Of a stretch of 64,000 nt of DNA, positions 55,621-64,000 are shown in pieces. The stretch is from Thermoproteota archaeon (GTDB taxonomy: Archaea > Korarchaeota > Korarchaeia > Korarchaeales > Korarchaeaceae). Position 1 is the first letter of the stretch. Every line of letters starts with the position of its first letter. The translations under genes and the position numbers were made by a program. The stretch covers positions 1 through 64,000 of the forward strand of contig JAOZFI010000041.1 of NCBI GenBank assembly GCA_027491395.1. The letters are read 5' to 3'. The notes below the pieces were generated by a model. The model searched no databases. It was not told where the DNA came from and worked only from the letters and a program-made list of their open reading frames with translations.

Positions 55621-56262
55621 ATGTGGGTGGACTTTCATGTGCACACCAGGCGATCCCGGGACTCGATGGCCTCTCCCGGGGATGTGGTGAAATTAGCTGT
55701 GAGGAGGGGGCTGAGCGCCATAGCAATAACCGATCACAATGAGGTGATAGGGGTCCAAGAGGTACTAGAAGAGGTCAGGAGGCTGAGTGCGGATCTGACT
55801 GTCATCCCGGGGGAGGAGGTGAAGACGGCACAGGGAGATGTCATAGGGCTCTTCATAAACGAGAGAATACCCAAAGGCATGGACGCCTCAGAAACCGTGG
55901 ATAGAATAAAGGAGCAGGGAGGCCTAGTGGTGGTGCCTCACCCTTTTGACAGGAAGATGAGAGGGGCCTTGGGAAATGCGGTCTTGGATATCTTAGAAAA
56001 GATCGACTACATAGAGGTGATGAACGGAAGAACCCCCTCTTGGAATAACAGGAAGGCCGAGGAGTTCGCTAAACGGTATGGCATACCGGGTATAGGGGGA
56101 AGTGACGCTCACTGGCCTAGAGAGATAGGAAAGGTCAGGACACTAGTTTCCAAGTTGGATGAAGGAAAAATAGAGCCAATAAAAGTGGAGGGGAACGGGT
56201 GGCCCCCCATGATCTTTGGTGTCCTGTACTCCTCCATCGCCAAGGTATCTAAGGTGTTCTAG
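55621..56262 (+). CDS. PHP domain metal-dependent phosphoesterase
   Basis: DFHVHTRRSRDSMASP, ITDHNEV, GGSDAHWPREIG. Confidence 0.94.
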   Translation: MWVDFHVHTRRSRDSMASPGDVVKLAVRRGLSAIAITDHNEVIGVQEVLEEVRRLSADLTVIPGEEVKTAQGDVIGLFINERIPKGMDASETVDRIKEQGGLVVVPHPFDRKMRGALGNAVLDILEKIDYIEVMNGRTPSWNNRKAEEFAKRYGIPGIGGSDAHWPREIGKVRTLVSKLDEGKIEPIKVEGNGWPPMIFGVLYSSIAKVSKVF

Positions 56263-56510
56263 CCCCCTCCTACCTCAGGCATTATGGTGATCTCGTCTTC
56301 AGGCCCCACCTCCGCATCCAGCCCGCCCTTTGACTCTGCGGATACCCCATTGATCAGGACTATCATCTTCAACCTCTTGCCATCAGTCACGAGCTCCCTT
56401 ACTTCCTCCGGAAGGACTTCGAGCACCTTCCTCAGCGTGGTCCTGCCTAGGTCCAGCTCTACCTCCTTGCCTAAAAGCTCCCTCGGCCTTCCCAGTAGCT
56501 TGAGCCTCAT
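56259..56510 (-). CDS. moaD: MoaD/ThiS-like ubiquitin-fold sulfur carrier, C-terminal GGG
   Basis: beta-grasp pattern; EDEITIMPEVGGG end. Confidence 0.88.
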   Translation of the reverse strand: MRLKLLGRPRELLGKEVELDLGRTTLRKVLEVLPEEVRELVTDGKRLKMIVLINGVSAESKGGLDAEVGPEDEITIMPEVGGG

Positions 56511-56521
56511 GAGGGCCCTCC

Positions 56522-58402
56522 TTACTCTGAGAGGCTCACCACTTTCTCCAGCTGAGGTATGACACTCTCCAATCCTAGGGATCTGAGCGTGCTCTTCCTC
56601 GGGATGCCGTTATTATCCCATCCCCTGAGCTCATAGTACCATGAGAGCATCTTGTCGTAAGAGTTCCTGTCGAGTTTGGCGCCGGCAAGCGGTCCTTTGG
56701 TCAGAGGCTCATCGAACCACTTCGCCGGTGGATAGTCCATGGTCCTACTCCAACCACCCTTCTCCCTTATCCAGAAAGCTCTTATCAGCGAGTATATCCT
56801 ATTGGAGATCCTGTAGATATCGTCCCAAGTGTACTCCAGTCCAGTAGCGGCCTTCAGAAACTTGGTGTACCATTCAAGATCGAAGCCGAGCTCGATCCAC
56901 GGTAATCTGCAGGTCACAGCGCTCTCAAAGAACCCTCCTCTCACGTTCTGCATCCAAATAAGCTTCTCCACTCTATCTCTGCTCGCTACACCTCTGCCTT
57001 CCCTGACTTCTATGGAGATGAACCACGCGTCTTTGTGGTGAGCTCCTATGGGGCTCGTTCCATAGGCTAGGGCCATCCCTATGTATGCGTGGCAGTCGTA
57101 TGCACTAGTCTCCAGCCCCTTAACGTGCATCGCGAACTTCTCGGCACCGTTTCCTAGCTTTGAGGCAGCGTAAGCCACTCCCTCAGCCAGCACAGCCCCG
57201 AATCCCTCCTTATTCACGATCTTCTTGGCCAGTTCCAGCATGGCAGGGGCGTTGCCCCACTCTAGGTCTACGCCAACCTCCTCTTTGCTCAGCATACCCC
57301 TCTGAACCGCCTCGGTCGCGAATGCCAAGGCCGAGCCCATGCTTATGGCGTCTAGACCGGTCTCGTCAGAGAAGAGATTCAGAGTCATTACCCAGCTCAT
57401 GTTGTCGATTCCTAAGTTAGAACCGTTCATTGCTATGTTCTCGTAGTCAACCTCAGTCCTCCTTCCCTGATACGGGCCTTCCTTTATCTCAGTTATGTTA
57501 CCGCAGGGCATGTTGCAGTTGGGGCAGCCCTTCTGGGAGACCTTGTATATCTTCTCCATGGCATTACCTCCTATCTTGTCAAACCCATCGAACACCCCCT
57601 CACTGAAGTTGTAGGTGGGGAGCGCGCTGTTCTCGTTGGCCCATTCCACGGTGAACATGGTTCCCTGCCGCACCCAGAAATCGTAGTTGTCCTTGGACTT
57701 CACATCCTTGTAGGCCTCAGCTCCCAGCTCGAGGACCTCCTTCGGATTATCCATCGGTATCTCCTTGGTTCCTCTCACTACCAAGGCCTTTAGATTCTTT
57801 GAACCCATGACTGCACCCATTCCGGGCCTTCCACCAGCCCTTCCCTTCTCCGAGGTGACCACAGATATCTTTACTAGGTTCTCCCCGGCGGGCCCTATCA
57901 CTAGAATCCCCGCATTCTTACCGTACTGGGACTCCAACTCGTCTTGGGCCTTGTAGGTGTCCAGCCCCCACAGGTCCTTGGCCGACTTTATCTCCACCTT
58001 GTCATCCTCAATTACTATCATGGACGGCTCCTCAGCCTTTCCGGAGACGATAACCGCATCATAACCAGCCTTCTTCAGCTGAACCGAGGCCCTAGTGCCT
58101 ATATTACCATCCCCGTATCCTCCTGTTAGGGGGGACTTGGCAGCTATGACCATCTTCCCGCTGCTCGGGAGCGTCAGTCCAGTGAGGGGTCCGGTAGCAA
58201 ATATGAGCAGGTTTTCTGGGGAGAGGGAATCCACGCCGGGTGGAAGCTCCTCCCAGAGTGTCTTTATGGCGAGGCCCCTTCCACCGAGGAAATCTACGGC
58301 AACTTTAGGGTCTAGATCCTGTACCACAGCCTTTCTCCGGGTGAGGTCCACCCTGAGTATCTTACCAGTCCAACCACCCTTCATTCGACCACCGGGATTC
58401 AC
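56522..58402 (-). CDS. aor: Tungsten aldehyde:ferredoxin oxidoreductase family
   Basis: GWTGKILRVDLTRRK; FATGPLTGLTLPSSGKM; C...C residues CPNCNMPCG. Confidence 0.94.
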   Translation of the reverse strand: MNPGGRMKGGWTGKILRVDLTRRKAVVQDLDPKVAVDFLGGRGLAIKTLWEELPPGVDSLSPENLLIFATGPLTGLTLPSSGKMVIAAKSPLTGGYGDGNIGTRASVQLKKAGYDAVIVSGKAEEPSMIVIEDDKVEIKSAKDLWGLDTYKAQDELESQYGKNAGILVIGPAGENLVKISVVTSEKGRAGGRPGMGAVMGSKNLKALVVRGTKEIPMDNPKEVLELGAEAYKDVKSKDNYDFWVRQGTMFTVEWANENSALPTYNFSEGVFDGFDKIGGNAMEKIYKVSQKGCPNCNMPCGNITEIKEGPYQGRRTEVDYENIAMNGSNLGIDNMSWVMTLNLFSDETGLDAISMGSALAFATEAVQRGMLSKEEVGVDLEWGNAPAMLELAKKIVNKEGFGAVLAEGVAYAASKLGNGAEKFAMHVKGLETSAYDCHAYIGMALAYGTSPIGAHHKDAWFISIEVREGRGVASRDRVEKLIWMQNVRGGFFESAVTCRLPWIELGFDLEWYTKFLKAATGLEYTWDDIYRISNRIYSLIRAFWIREKGGWSRTMDYPPAKWFDEPLTKGPLAGAKLDRNSYDKMLSWYYELRGWDNNGIPRKSTLRSLGLESVIPQLEKVVSLSE

Positions 58403-58427
58403 GACAGCTGAAAATTAAAAGGCTTTA

Positions 58428-59384
58428 ATGTATGTGAATCCTGTGTGGCTCCACACAGGTTTGGCGAGGGATTCCAGTACTGTAAGAGCTTCAGTAGGGA
58501 CTCTAGTGAGACTCGGGCTCCTTCACATGAAGATGGCTGCGGCTCCCAAGACGGCTTATCTACTTATCCCAGGTGGATGTTTGGGCAAGTGCGCCTTCTG
58601 CCCTCAATGGATCGAGGAGGCCAGATTAGCTAGGCTGAGATGGCCGCTAGTTGACGTGGATAGCGTGGTCAAGGGCCAAGGACTCTTCGAGAGGGTATGC
58701 ATCCAATCAACGCTTAGAAGGGGATTTTCATCTGAGGTAGAGAGCTTGGCATCGCTGTTTAAAGGTCCTGTTTCAATCTCCATAAATCCTGCGCACCGAG
58801 ATGTACTGCAGCGCCTGAGGAGGTACGCTGAGAGGATAGGAATTGGGCTCGATGCCATGTCCCCTAGGGTATTCCGTAGAGTGAATAAGCCTGGATCTTG
58901 GAACTCATACATCAAGTTCGTTGAAAATGCCATCGACGTATTCGGCAGGGGAAAGGTACATGTTCACCTGATAGCCGGGATGGGAGAGTCTCTCGATGAA
59001 GCTATACACATAATGTCCTCTCTATATGAGATGGGGGCCGAGGTAGCCCTCTTTTCATTTACCCCCGTGCCCGGAACACCCATGGAATCCCGCCCTAAGC
59101 CAGATATCAAGTATTACAGGCAGCTTCAAGTGATACGACACTTCCTGAGCGAGGGGATCCCAGTCGAGGAGATCAAGTCCTACGATCCCGACGAATATAG
59201 GGATGCTTTCCTAACTAGCGGATGTCCCTCCTGCAACAGGCCCTTTTACAACGAGAGCCCTAAAGGCCCGATATACAACTTCCCCAGCACGGACCTGCTG
59301 AAGAAGGACTGGGAGAAGGTCAGGGGAGAGGTGATGACTGCCGTTGAAGACCTTAGGGTTCATTCCTACTGGAAAGTTCGCTGA
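58428..59384 (+). CDS. Radical SAM, biotin-synthase-related; candidate archaeal lipoyl synthase LipS1
   Basis: GGCLGKCAFCPQW CxxxCxxC. Confidence 0.85.
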   Translation: MYVNPVWLHTGLARDSSTVRASVGTLVRLGLLHMKMAAAPKTAYLLIPGGCLGKCAFCPQWIEEARLARLRWPLVDVDSVVKGQGLFERVCIQSTLRRGFSSEVESLASLFKGPVSISINPAHRDVLQRLRRYAERIGIGLDAMSPRVFRRVNKPGSWNSYIKFVENAIDVFGRGKVHVHLIAGMGESLDEAIHIMSSLYEMGAEVALFSFTPVPGTPMESRPKPDIKYYRQLQVIRHFLSEGIPVEEIKSYDPDEYRDAFLTSGCPSCNRPFYNESPKGPIYNFPSTDLLKKDWEKVRGEVMTAVEDLRVHSYWKVR

Positions 59385-60165
59385 GGTAAGCATAACTGGA
59401 CACTATTGTCCCCTGAATTGCCCAATGTGCCGTGGAAAATGGCTCAGAGGGATGATAACAGCTACTTCCCCAGCCGAATTAGTCCAGCTGGGTCGCAGCC
59501 TGAGAAAGAAGGGAATCGAGGGTATCTTGATAAGCGGTGGTTTGGGGATTGACGGAAAACTGCCGCTAAGACCATTCGCATCGGCTATCCGAGAACTTAA
59601 GGGGATGGGATTCTTCATCAGCGTTCACACCGGAGTGGTTGGTGAGGAGGAGGCCAAGCTGCTCTCCACGGCTCGGGTGGACTTGGCCGACTACGAGTTG
59701 ATCTTGGACGAAGAGGCCATAAGAACGGCAAAGTCGCTCAAACTCACACCTGAAGACTTCGTGAGGGGCATGGAGCTTCTAGTTGAATCGTCTATAGAGG
59801 TGGTTCCCCACATCACCGTGGGACTGCCTGGCTCCCGAGAGAAATGGTTCGAGGATGCAGCTAACATAATCAGGGAGCTTGGAATAAGGAGATCCGTTGT
59901 ATTAGTTTTCATACCAACCCCAGACACCCCCTTCGAGGACCAAGAACCCCCTTCGCTGGACAAGGTGGTCGAGGTAACCCGTGTGCTCAGCAGATCCTCG
60001 AAGGTCAGTCTCGGATGCATGAGACCCCCTTGGATGAAGAAGAGGTTGGACAGTGCTTTGAAGGGCTTGGTGGATAGGATAGCAAACCCCCATCCCAGCA
60101 TAAGGCTTGATATAGTTCATGCGTGCTGTTCGATCCCAGAAGAGCTGATAGGGAGATTCCTATAG
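59344..60165 (+). CDS. Radical SAM, biotin-synthase-homolog; candidate archaeal lipoyl synthase LipS2
   Basis: GHYCPLNCPMCRGKWLRGM; overlaps upstream radical SAM. Confidence 0.85.
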   Translation: MKTLGFIPTGKFAEVSITGHYCPLNCPMCRGKWLRGMITATSPAELVQLGRSLRKKGIEGILISGGLGIDGKLPLRPFASAIRELKGMGFFISVHTGVVGEEEAKLLSTARVDLADYELILDEEAIRTAKSLKLTPEDFVRGMELLVESSIEVVPHITVGLPGSREKWFEDAANIIRELGIRRSVVLVFIPTPDTPFEDQEPPSLDKVVEVTRVLSRSSKVSLGCMRPPWMKKRLDSALKGLVDRIANPHPSIRLDIVHACCSIPEELIGRFL

Positions 60166-60168
60166 CTT

Positions 60169-61887
60169 TCAACGAGTTAGGAAGCTTACTACTCCCCTCA
60201 GCAACGGGTTCTTGATGCATTGGGCGAGGTCCCTAGTGGGGTAGAGTGAGAGGGATTTCTTCACCTCTGCGTCAAGCTTTATCGCCACTTCCTCGATGGA
60301 TTCCTTCATCTTGTCCAGCGGAAGCCCCATTTCGACGTATTTCAAGACCTCTCTGTCCAACTGGACCCTCCTCTTTGCCAATTCATACGTCCTCTCATCT
60401 ATGAGTCCCACCTCGAGCTTAGCTCTGTTCAATTCCTCATACGCGGTCAAGGATGAAGATACTACATCCTGTCGATCCATCCAAGCGGTCCGGTAATTCA
60501 GCGAGTACTTCCAGTGATAGGAGGTTAAGGCCCTACGGTAACTCTCCAGGTCCCTGAATAGGATCTCATATCCGTGCACCTCGGGGTTGACGAAGGCCCT
60601 GCTGCCTGGGTCCACGAAGGGTGCTAGAGGTGAGACGAATGCGTTCACCCTGTTCGAGATTTCCCTCAATTTGAGGAAGTAGGAGGCCACTAGGTGGGCC
60701 TGATCCGGGGTTTGCCTCGGAAGACCCATCATGAAGTACAGATCTAACCTCTCGAATCCCAGCTCCTCCACATACCTAACCATCTTTTCCAGCCGCTCAT
60801 TGCCGTAAGGTCTTCCAAACGCCCTTCTAACTTCTTCCAGAGGACTCTCAGGAGATATCTGAAGGTAAACCTTGTGGGAAGTCCTCCTCAACTGCTCTAA
60901 CACTCTCTTCGGTGGGGGAGAGAAGAACTCGAATATCAGCTCGTTTTCCAAGTCTAACTCCTTAAGGAGCTTAGATACCTCCTCGACCCTATCTCCATAC
61001 CTGAGATCCCCGACAAAGAATATTGGCATTGAGGAAAGGTTTGCTATCCCTTCTACCTCGTCGGCTATCGCCCTAGGAGACTTCAGCGCCAGCCCGTCCC
61101 TCCGAAAGAACCTAGAGTAGGTGAACTTTGAACCACCGCACGTCACGCAGTTGAATGAGCAGCCCTTGACAGTGATGATCCCCGCGATGGGCGCCTCTAT
61201 GAAGGAGCAGAAGGGGACCCCCAGCGAGAGATCCCTACACCTCATCAAATTCTTCACTAAGATCCCGTGATCTATGATGAACTCGTCCAAGTTATCAGGG
61301 ATCCAGCTGAGCTCATTTTCCCTGATCCTCCCGTTATCTCTCCATACTACGTTAGGTGTCCTTGTAGGGCCCTCCTCCAAGAACTTGAGGAAAGGTACTT
61401 CAGTGCTGTCACCGAGCAGAACGGCATCCACGGAGTTATAGCTGGTCATGATCTCTCTTCTGAAGAATGTGGAGGATAGACCCCCCAACACGACCTTGCT
61501 GTCCGGATGGTATTCCTTCAAGATCCTCGCTATCTCCAGGGCTCCATGCGCGTGGACAAGCCAGTGGAGATCTATCCCAAAGACATCAGCCTCCAAGTCC
61601 TTCAAGAATTTCTCCACATCGAACTCCCTGTCCCTCAGCATCTTGGAGGCCAGATTGAATATCCCAACCTTGTATCCCTTTCTGCTCAGGTAAGTGGCTA
61701 ATGTGAGGAAACCATAGGGCATCATGTCGAAGACGAAAAGGGAAGGTACCACCTCGCTTATGACCGTCGCGTAGAGGTAGCGATCTCTGAAGTCATAGAC
61801 GCTAGGTGCATGAATTAGCGCCACGTCCACTTTCAAGCTCGCAGCACCCGAGACCAGACTAAATGCTTTTTTACTTAATGATTCCAT
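60169..61887 (-). CDS. B12-binding-domain radical SAM protein (COG1032-type)
   Basis: VKGCSFNCVTCGGSKF; N-terminal Rossmann-like DVALIHAPSVYDF. Confidence 0.88.
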   Translation of the reverse strand: MESLSKKAFSLVSGAASLKVDVALIHAPSVYDFRDRYLYATVISEVVPSLFVFDMMPYGFLTLATYLSRKGYKVGIFNLASKMLRDREFDVEKFLKDLEADVFGIDLHWLVHAHGALEIARILKEYHPDSKVVLGGLSSTFFRREIMTSYNSVDAVLLGDSTEVPFLKFLEEGPTRTPNVVWRDNGRIRENELSWIPDNLDEFIIDHGILVKNLMRCRDLSLGVPFCSFIEAPIAGIITVKGCSFNCVTCGGSKFTYSRFFRRDGLALKSPRAIADEVEGIANLSSMPIFFVGDLRYGDRVEEVSKLLKELDLENELIFEFFSPPPKRVLEQLRRTSHKVYLQISPESPLEEVRRAFGRPYGNERLEKMVRYVEELGFERLDLYFMMGLPRQTPDQAHLVASYFLKLREISNRVNAFVSPLAPFVDPGSRAFVNPEVHGYEILFRDLESYRRALTSYHWKYSLNYRTAWMDRQDVVSSSLTAYEELNRAKLEVGLIDERTYELAKRRVQLDREVLKYVEMGLPLDKMKESIEEVAIKLDAEVKKSLSLYPTRDLAQCIKNPLLRGVVSFLTR

Positions 61888-61902
61888 ACCCCCTGATCTC
61901 CT

Positions 61903-63048
61903 ATGGAAGATCTCTCCGCTGGTTTCAGGCTGCTGAGAAACGCTCTCCTCCTATCTCTAATAGCCTCCATAATACCTTTGATCTCCTTGGGAGCTATGGG
62001 AGCCGCGGATCTGGGTTCTCTCGGATTAGAACAACTCATGGTTACTCTGTCTACTGTGACGGCGGCAGGAGCCGTAGCAGGCATCCTAAGCTTAATCTCG
62101 CTATTCTTCATGTACAAGGGATGGACGGAGATGTGCTATGGGCTTGATGAGCTGTTCTGTACAGTAAGTCGGATAATAAAGTACGGTACCATAGCCTCTC
62201 TTGCTCTCCTCCTAATCTCCGTCGGAATGATGTACTCTTCCATCCAGAATACGATGAAAAATCCCGCTGGAGCCTTCTCCACAATTTTAGCAGCCTCCCC
62301 CTTACTCATACTATCCGGTCTAGCTGGTCTTGCGGTCTTCCTATCGATTGTCTACGCCTTCTACAAATTGGGCGCGATCTTGGAAATCAATAATCTCAAG
62401 GTAGGAGCTGCGCTTCTCCTGATAGGGCCTCTCACTTCAATCTCGAATGTAATCGCCCTATCACTAGGTTTAACTGTGCTGGGACTTATCCTCCTGACTA
62501 TCACCACAAATAAGCTGATCAATACCGAGATAGAGGTGGTGGAGGAGGGAGAGATAGATGAAGAGTACGATGAAATGGTGGAGCGCGGGGAACCGAGACC
62601 TCCGATAAAGGCGAGAAGGTCGAGGCGGAAGCCGGTCTACGAGGAAATGGAAGAACCTCGCAGGTACGAACCTATGGAGGAGTGGATGGAAGCTCCCGCC
62701 CCGCCTCCTAAGCGTAAGGAGGTTGGTGCGCAACTGGTGGGACCCAACGGTTTCGTCGCTAAGCTGGGTCCGGGAATAAGGACCTTCGGAAGGAGGGATT
62801 TCGCTGGCTTTGTCCCAGATGAGGATCTTGATTACATCTCTAGGAGGCATTTCGAGATAAGGGTGACTTCACAGGGGTACTTCATAAGGGATCTTGGCAG
62901 TCTGAACGGCACTTGGGTTAACGGCAGGAAACTTGCTAGAGGAGAATCCGTCAGACTAACCAACGGTTCAGTAATAGATGTGGCCGAAGTTGTCCGGTTG
63001 AGATTCGTCTCGAGCGAGCCTGAAGACCTAGGTGTCCCATCCCTATGA
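61903..63048 (+). CDS. Multi-pass membrane protein with cytosolic C-terminal FHA domain
   Basis: Hydrophobic segments then RTFGRRDF...ISRRHFEIR...IRDLGSLNGTWVNG. Confidence 0.9.
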   Translation: MEDLSAGFRLLRNALLLSLIASIIPLISLGAMGAADLGSLGLEQLMVTLSTVTAAGAVAGILSLISLFFMYKGWTEMCYGLDELFCTVSRIIKYGTIASLALLLISVGMMYSSIQNTMKNPAGAFSTILAASPLLILSGLAGLAVFLSIVYAFYKLGAILEINNLKVGAALLLIGPLTSISNVIALSLGLTVLGLILLTITTNKLINTEIEVVEEGEIDEEYDEMVERGEPRPPIKARRSRRKPVYEEMEEPRRYEPMEEWMEAPAPPPKRKEVGAQLVGPNGFVAKLGPGIRTFGRRDFAGFVPDEDLDYISRRHFEIRVTSQGYFIRDLGSLNGTWVNGRKLARGESVRLTNGSVIDVAEVVRLRFVSSEPEDLGVPSL

Positions 63049-64000
63049 AGATCCAAGGATCCCTTGGCTCCTATCACGTGATAAAGAGGCTGGGAGGGGG
63101 AGGATTCGCCGACATCCTCCTAGCTAGAGCTGACGAGGAACTGGTCGTCATAAAACTACCTAAAGAAGATGAGATGTCTAGGATGCTCCTAAGGGAGGAG
63201 GCCTCCATCCTGAGGGAGGTATCCACTCCTTCTCCCCACGAGCACATAGTCGCATTCATCGAGTGGATTGACAGGGTGCCTGCTCTGGTGGAGGAATACA
63301 TCCCTGGACCCACTATAGGGGAGGCTTACAGGAGCAGGAGGGCTACACAGAACGATGCGATAAGGGTATCGTTGGGCGTTCTCTCAGCGCTGGAAAGGAT
63401 ACACTCACTGGGCGTGGTTCATGGGGATGTGAAACCCGATAACATAATCCTTCCACGCTCCCTGCACCCTGTTCTCATAGATCTTGGTGTAGCTAGGGCC
63501 GTGGGCAAGAGATCCGTTGCGGGAACCCCGGGATGGAGCGCTCCTGAATTTCTGAGGGGAGAGGTCTCACCAGAAGCTGATATCTACTCGGTTGGGGTTC
63601 TGATCCTCTTTCTAGTGTATGGAACTGATCCTAGAGAGCCTCTGGGACCGGAGGATCTCCCGAAGAATTTATCAGACCATCTCAGGTATGTGCTAGCCAG
63701 GGCACTGGATCCCGATCCCAAGAGGAGGTTCAGCAGCGCGAGGGATATGTCGCTCGCCCTGATGGGGATGAGGCTCCCCTCAGAGTCCGGGCCCAGAATA
63801 GTCGTTCAGGGGAAGACCATACCTCTGAAGGACAGGATAACGATAGGAAGGGTGAAGAGGCAGGGAGGCACGGGGAGAGCGGATGTTAACCTACAGGAGA
63901 TTGGATCAAGGAGATCTCTGCCTCTTGGACCACCTAATGGATGGATAGAGATAGTGAGGGTAGGGGGTGAGTACTGGATAAGCGATAGAGGGGCCCCGGG
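63045..64000 (+). CDS. Hanks-type Ser/Thr protein kinase with C-terminal FHA-like segment (3' truncated by window; absent from ORF track)
   Basis: Own translation MKIQGSLGSYHVIKRLGGGGFADILLARADEELVVIKL...HGDVKPDNIIL...IDLGVAR...GTPGWSAPE; later RIVVQGKTIPLKDRITIGR. Confidence 0.92.
   Translation, partial: MKIQGSLGSYHVIKRLGGGGFADILLARADEELVVIKLPKEDEMSRMLLREEASILREVSTPSPHEHIVAFIEWIDRVPALVEEYIPGPTIGEAYRSRRATQNDAIRVSLGVLSALERIHSLGVVHGDVKPDNIILPRSLHPVLIDLGVARAVGKRSVAGTPGWSAPEFLRGEVSPEADIYSVGVLILFLVYGTDPREPLGPEDLPKNLSDHLRYVLARALDPDPKRRFSSARDMSLALMGMRLPSESGPRIVVQGKTIPLKDRITIGRVKRQGGTGRADVNLQEIGSRRSLPLGPPNGWIEIVRVGGEYWISDRGAP

Noticed and set aside
1-64000. CRISPR array, IS element or prophage
   Set aside because: No regularly spaced repeats, transposase/integrase motifs or terminal inverted repeats noticed by eye; not computationally exhaustive.

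Overview
Archaeal chromosomal segment. Signature proteins are uL14/eS4/eL32/eL19/eL34, Rpo3, Rpo4, TFE, MBF1, NAC, Pus10, Cbf5, aIF5A and archaeal SRP RNA. Gene repertoire is loosely suggestive of a Korarchaeota/Thermoproteota-like hyperthermophile, but taxonomy is inference only. Positions 1-19.2 kb hold the S10/spc/alpha-type ribosomal protein superoperon: uL14 (partial), uL24, eS4, uL5, uS14, uS8, uL6, eL32, eL19, uL18, uS5, uL30, uL15, SecY, EMC3-like DUF106, eL34, eL14, Cbf5, tRNA-Ser, uS13, uS4, uS11, an unrecognised 328-aa ORF, Rpo3, tRNA-Leu, eL18, uL13, uS9, aIF5A, SRP54, Pus10, eL21, Rpo4, DUF655. The rest is mostly housekeeping: isopentenyl phosphate kinase, PIN/ATPase, NadM/NUDIX/type II pantothenate kinase/ECF-S cluster, several radical SAM genes, PheST, an acyl semialdehyde dehydrogenase/aminotransferase pair, enolase, CCA enzyme, TruA, TFE, NAC, GTPase, RpiA, SRP RNA, Mo/W cofactor genes with a tungsten AOR, Tat system, homoserine dehydrogenase/aspartate kinase, and a membrane FHA protein followed by a Ser/Thr kinase running off the window. 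Seven tRNAs were identified by eye, one with a 15-nt bulge-helix-bulge intron. I saw no CRISPR array, transposase or prophage. Best second-look items: the unknown ORF between rps11 and rpo3, the FHA/kinase pair, the type II PanK/ECF-S/NUDIX/NadM cluster, a phosphatase gene with no canonical start codon (apparent AUA start), the minimal tRNA intron, and structured leaders in the ribosomal operon. No database or folding computation was run; family calls come from recognised motifs.
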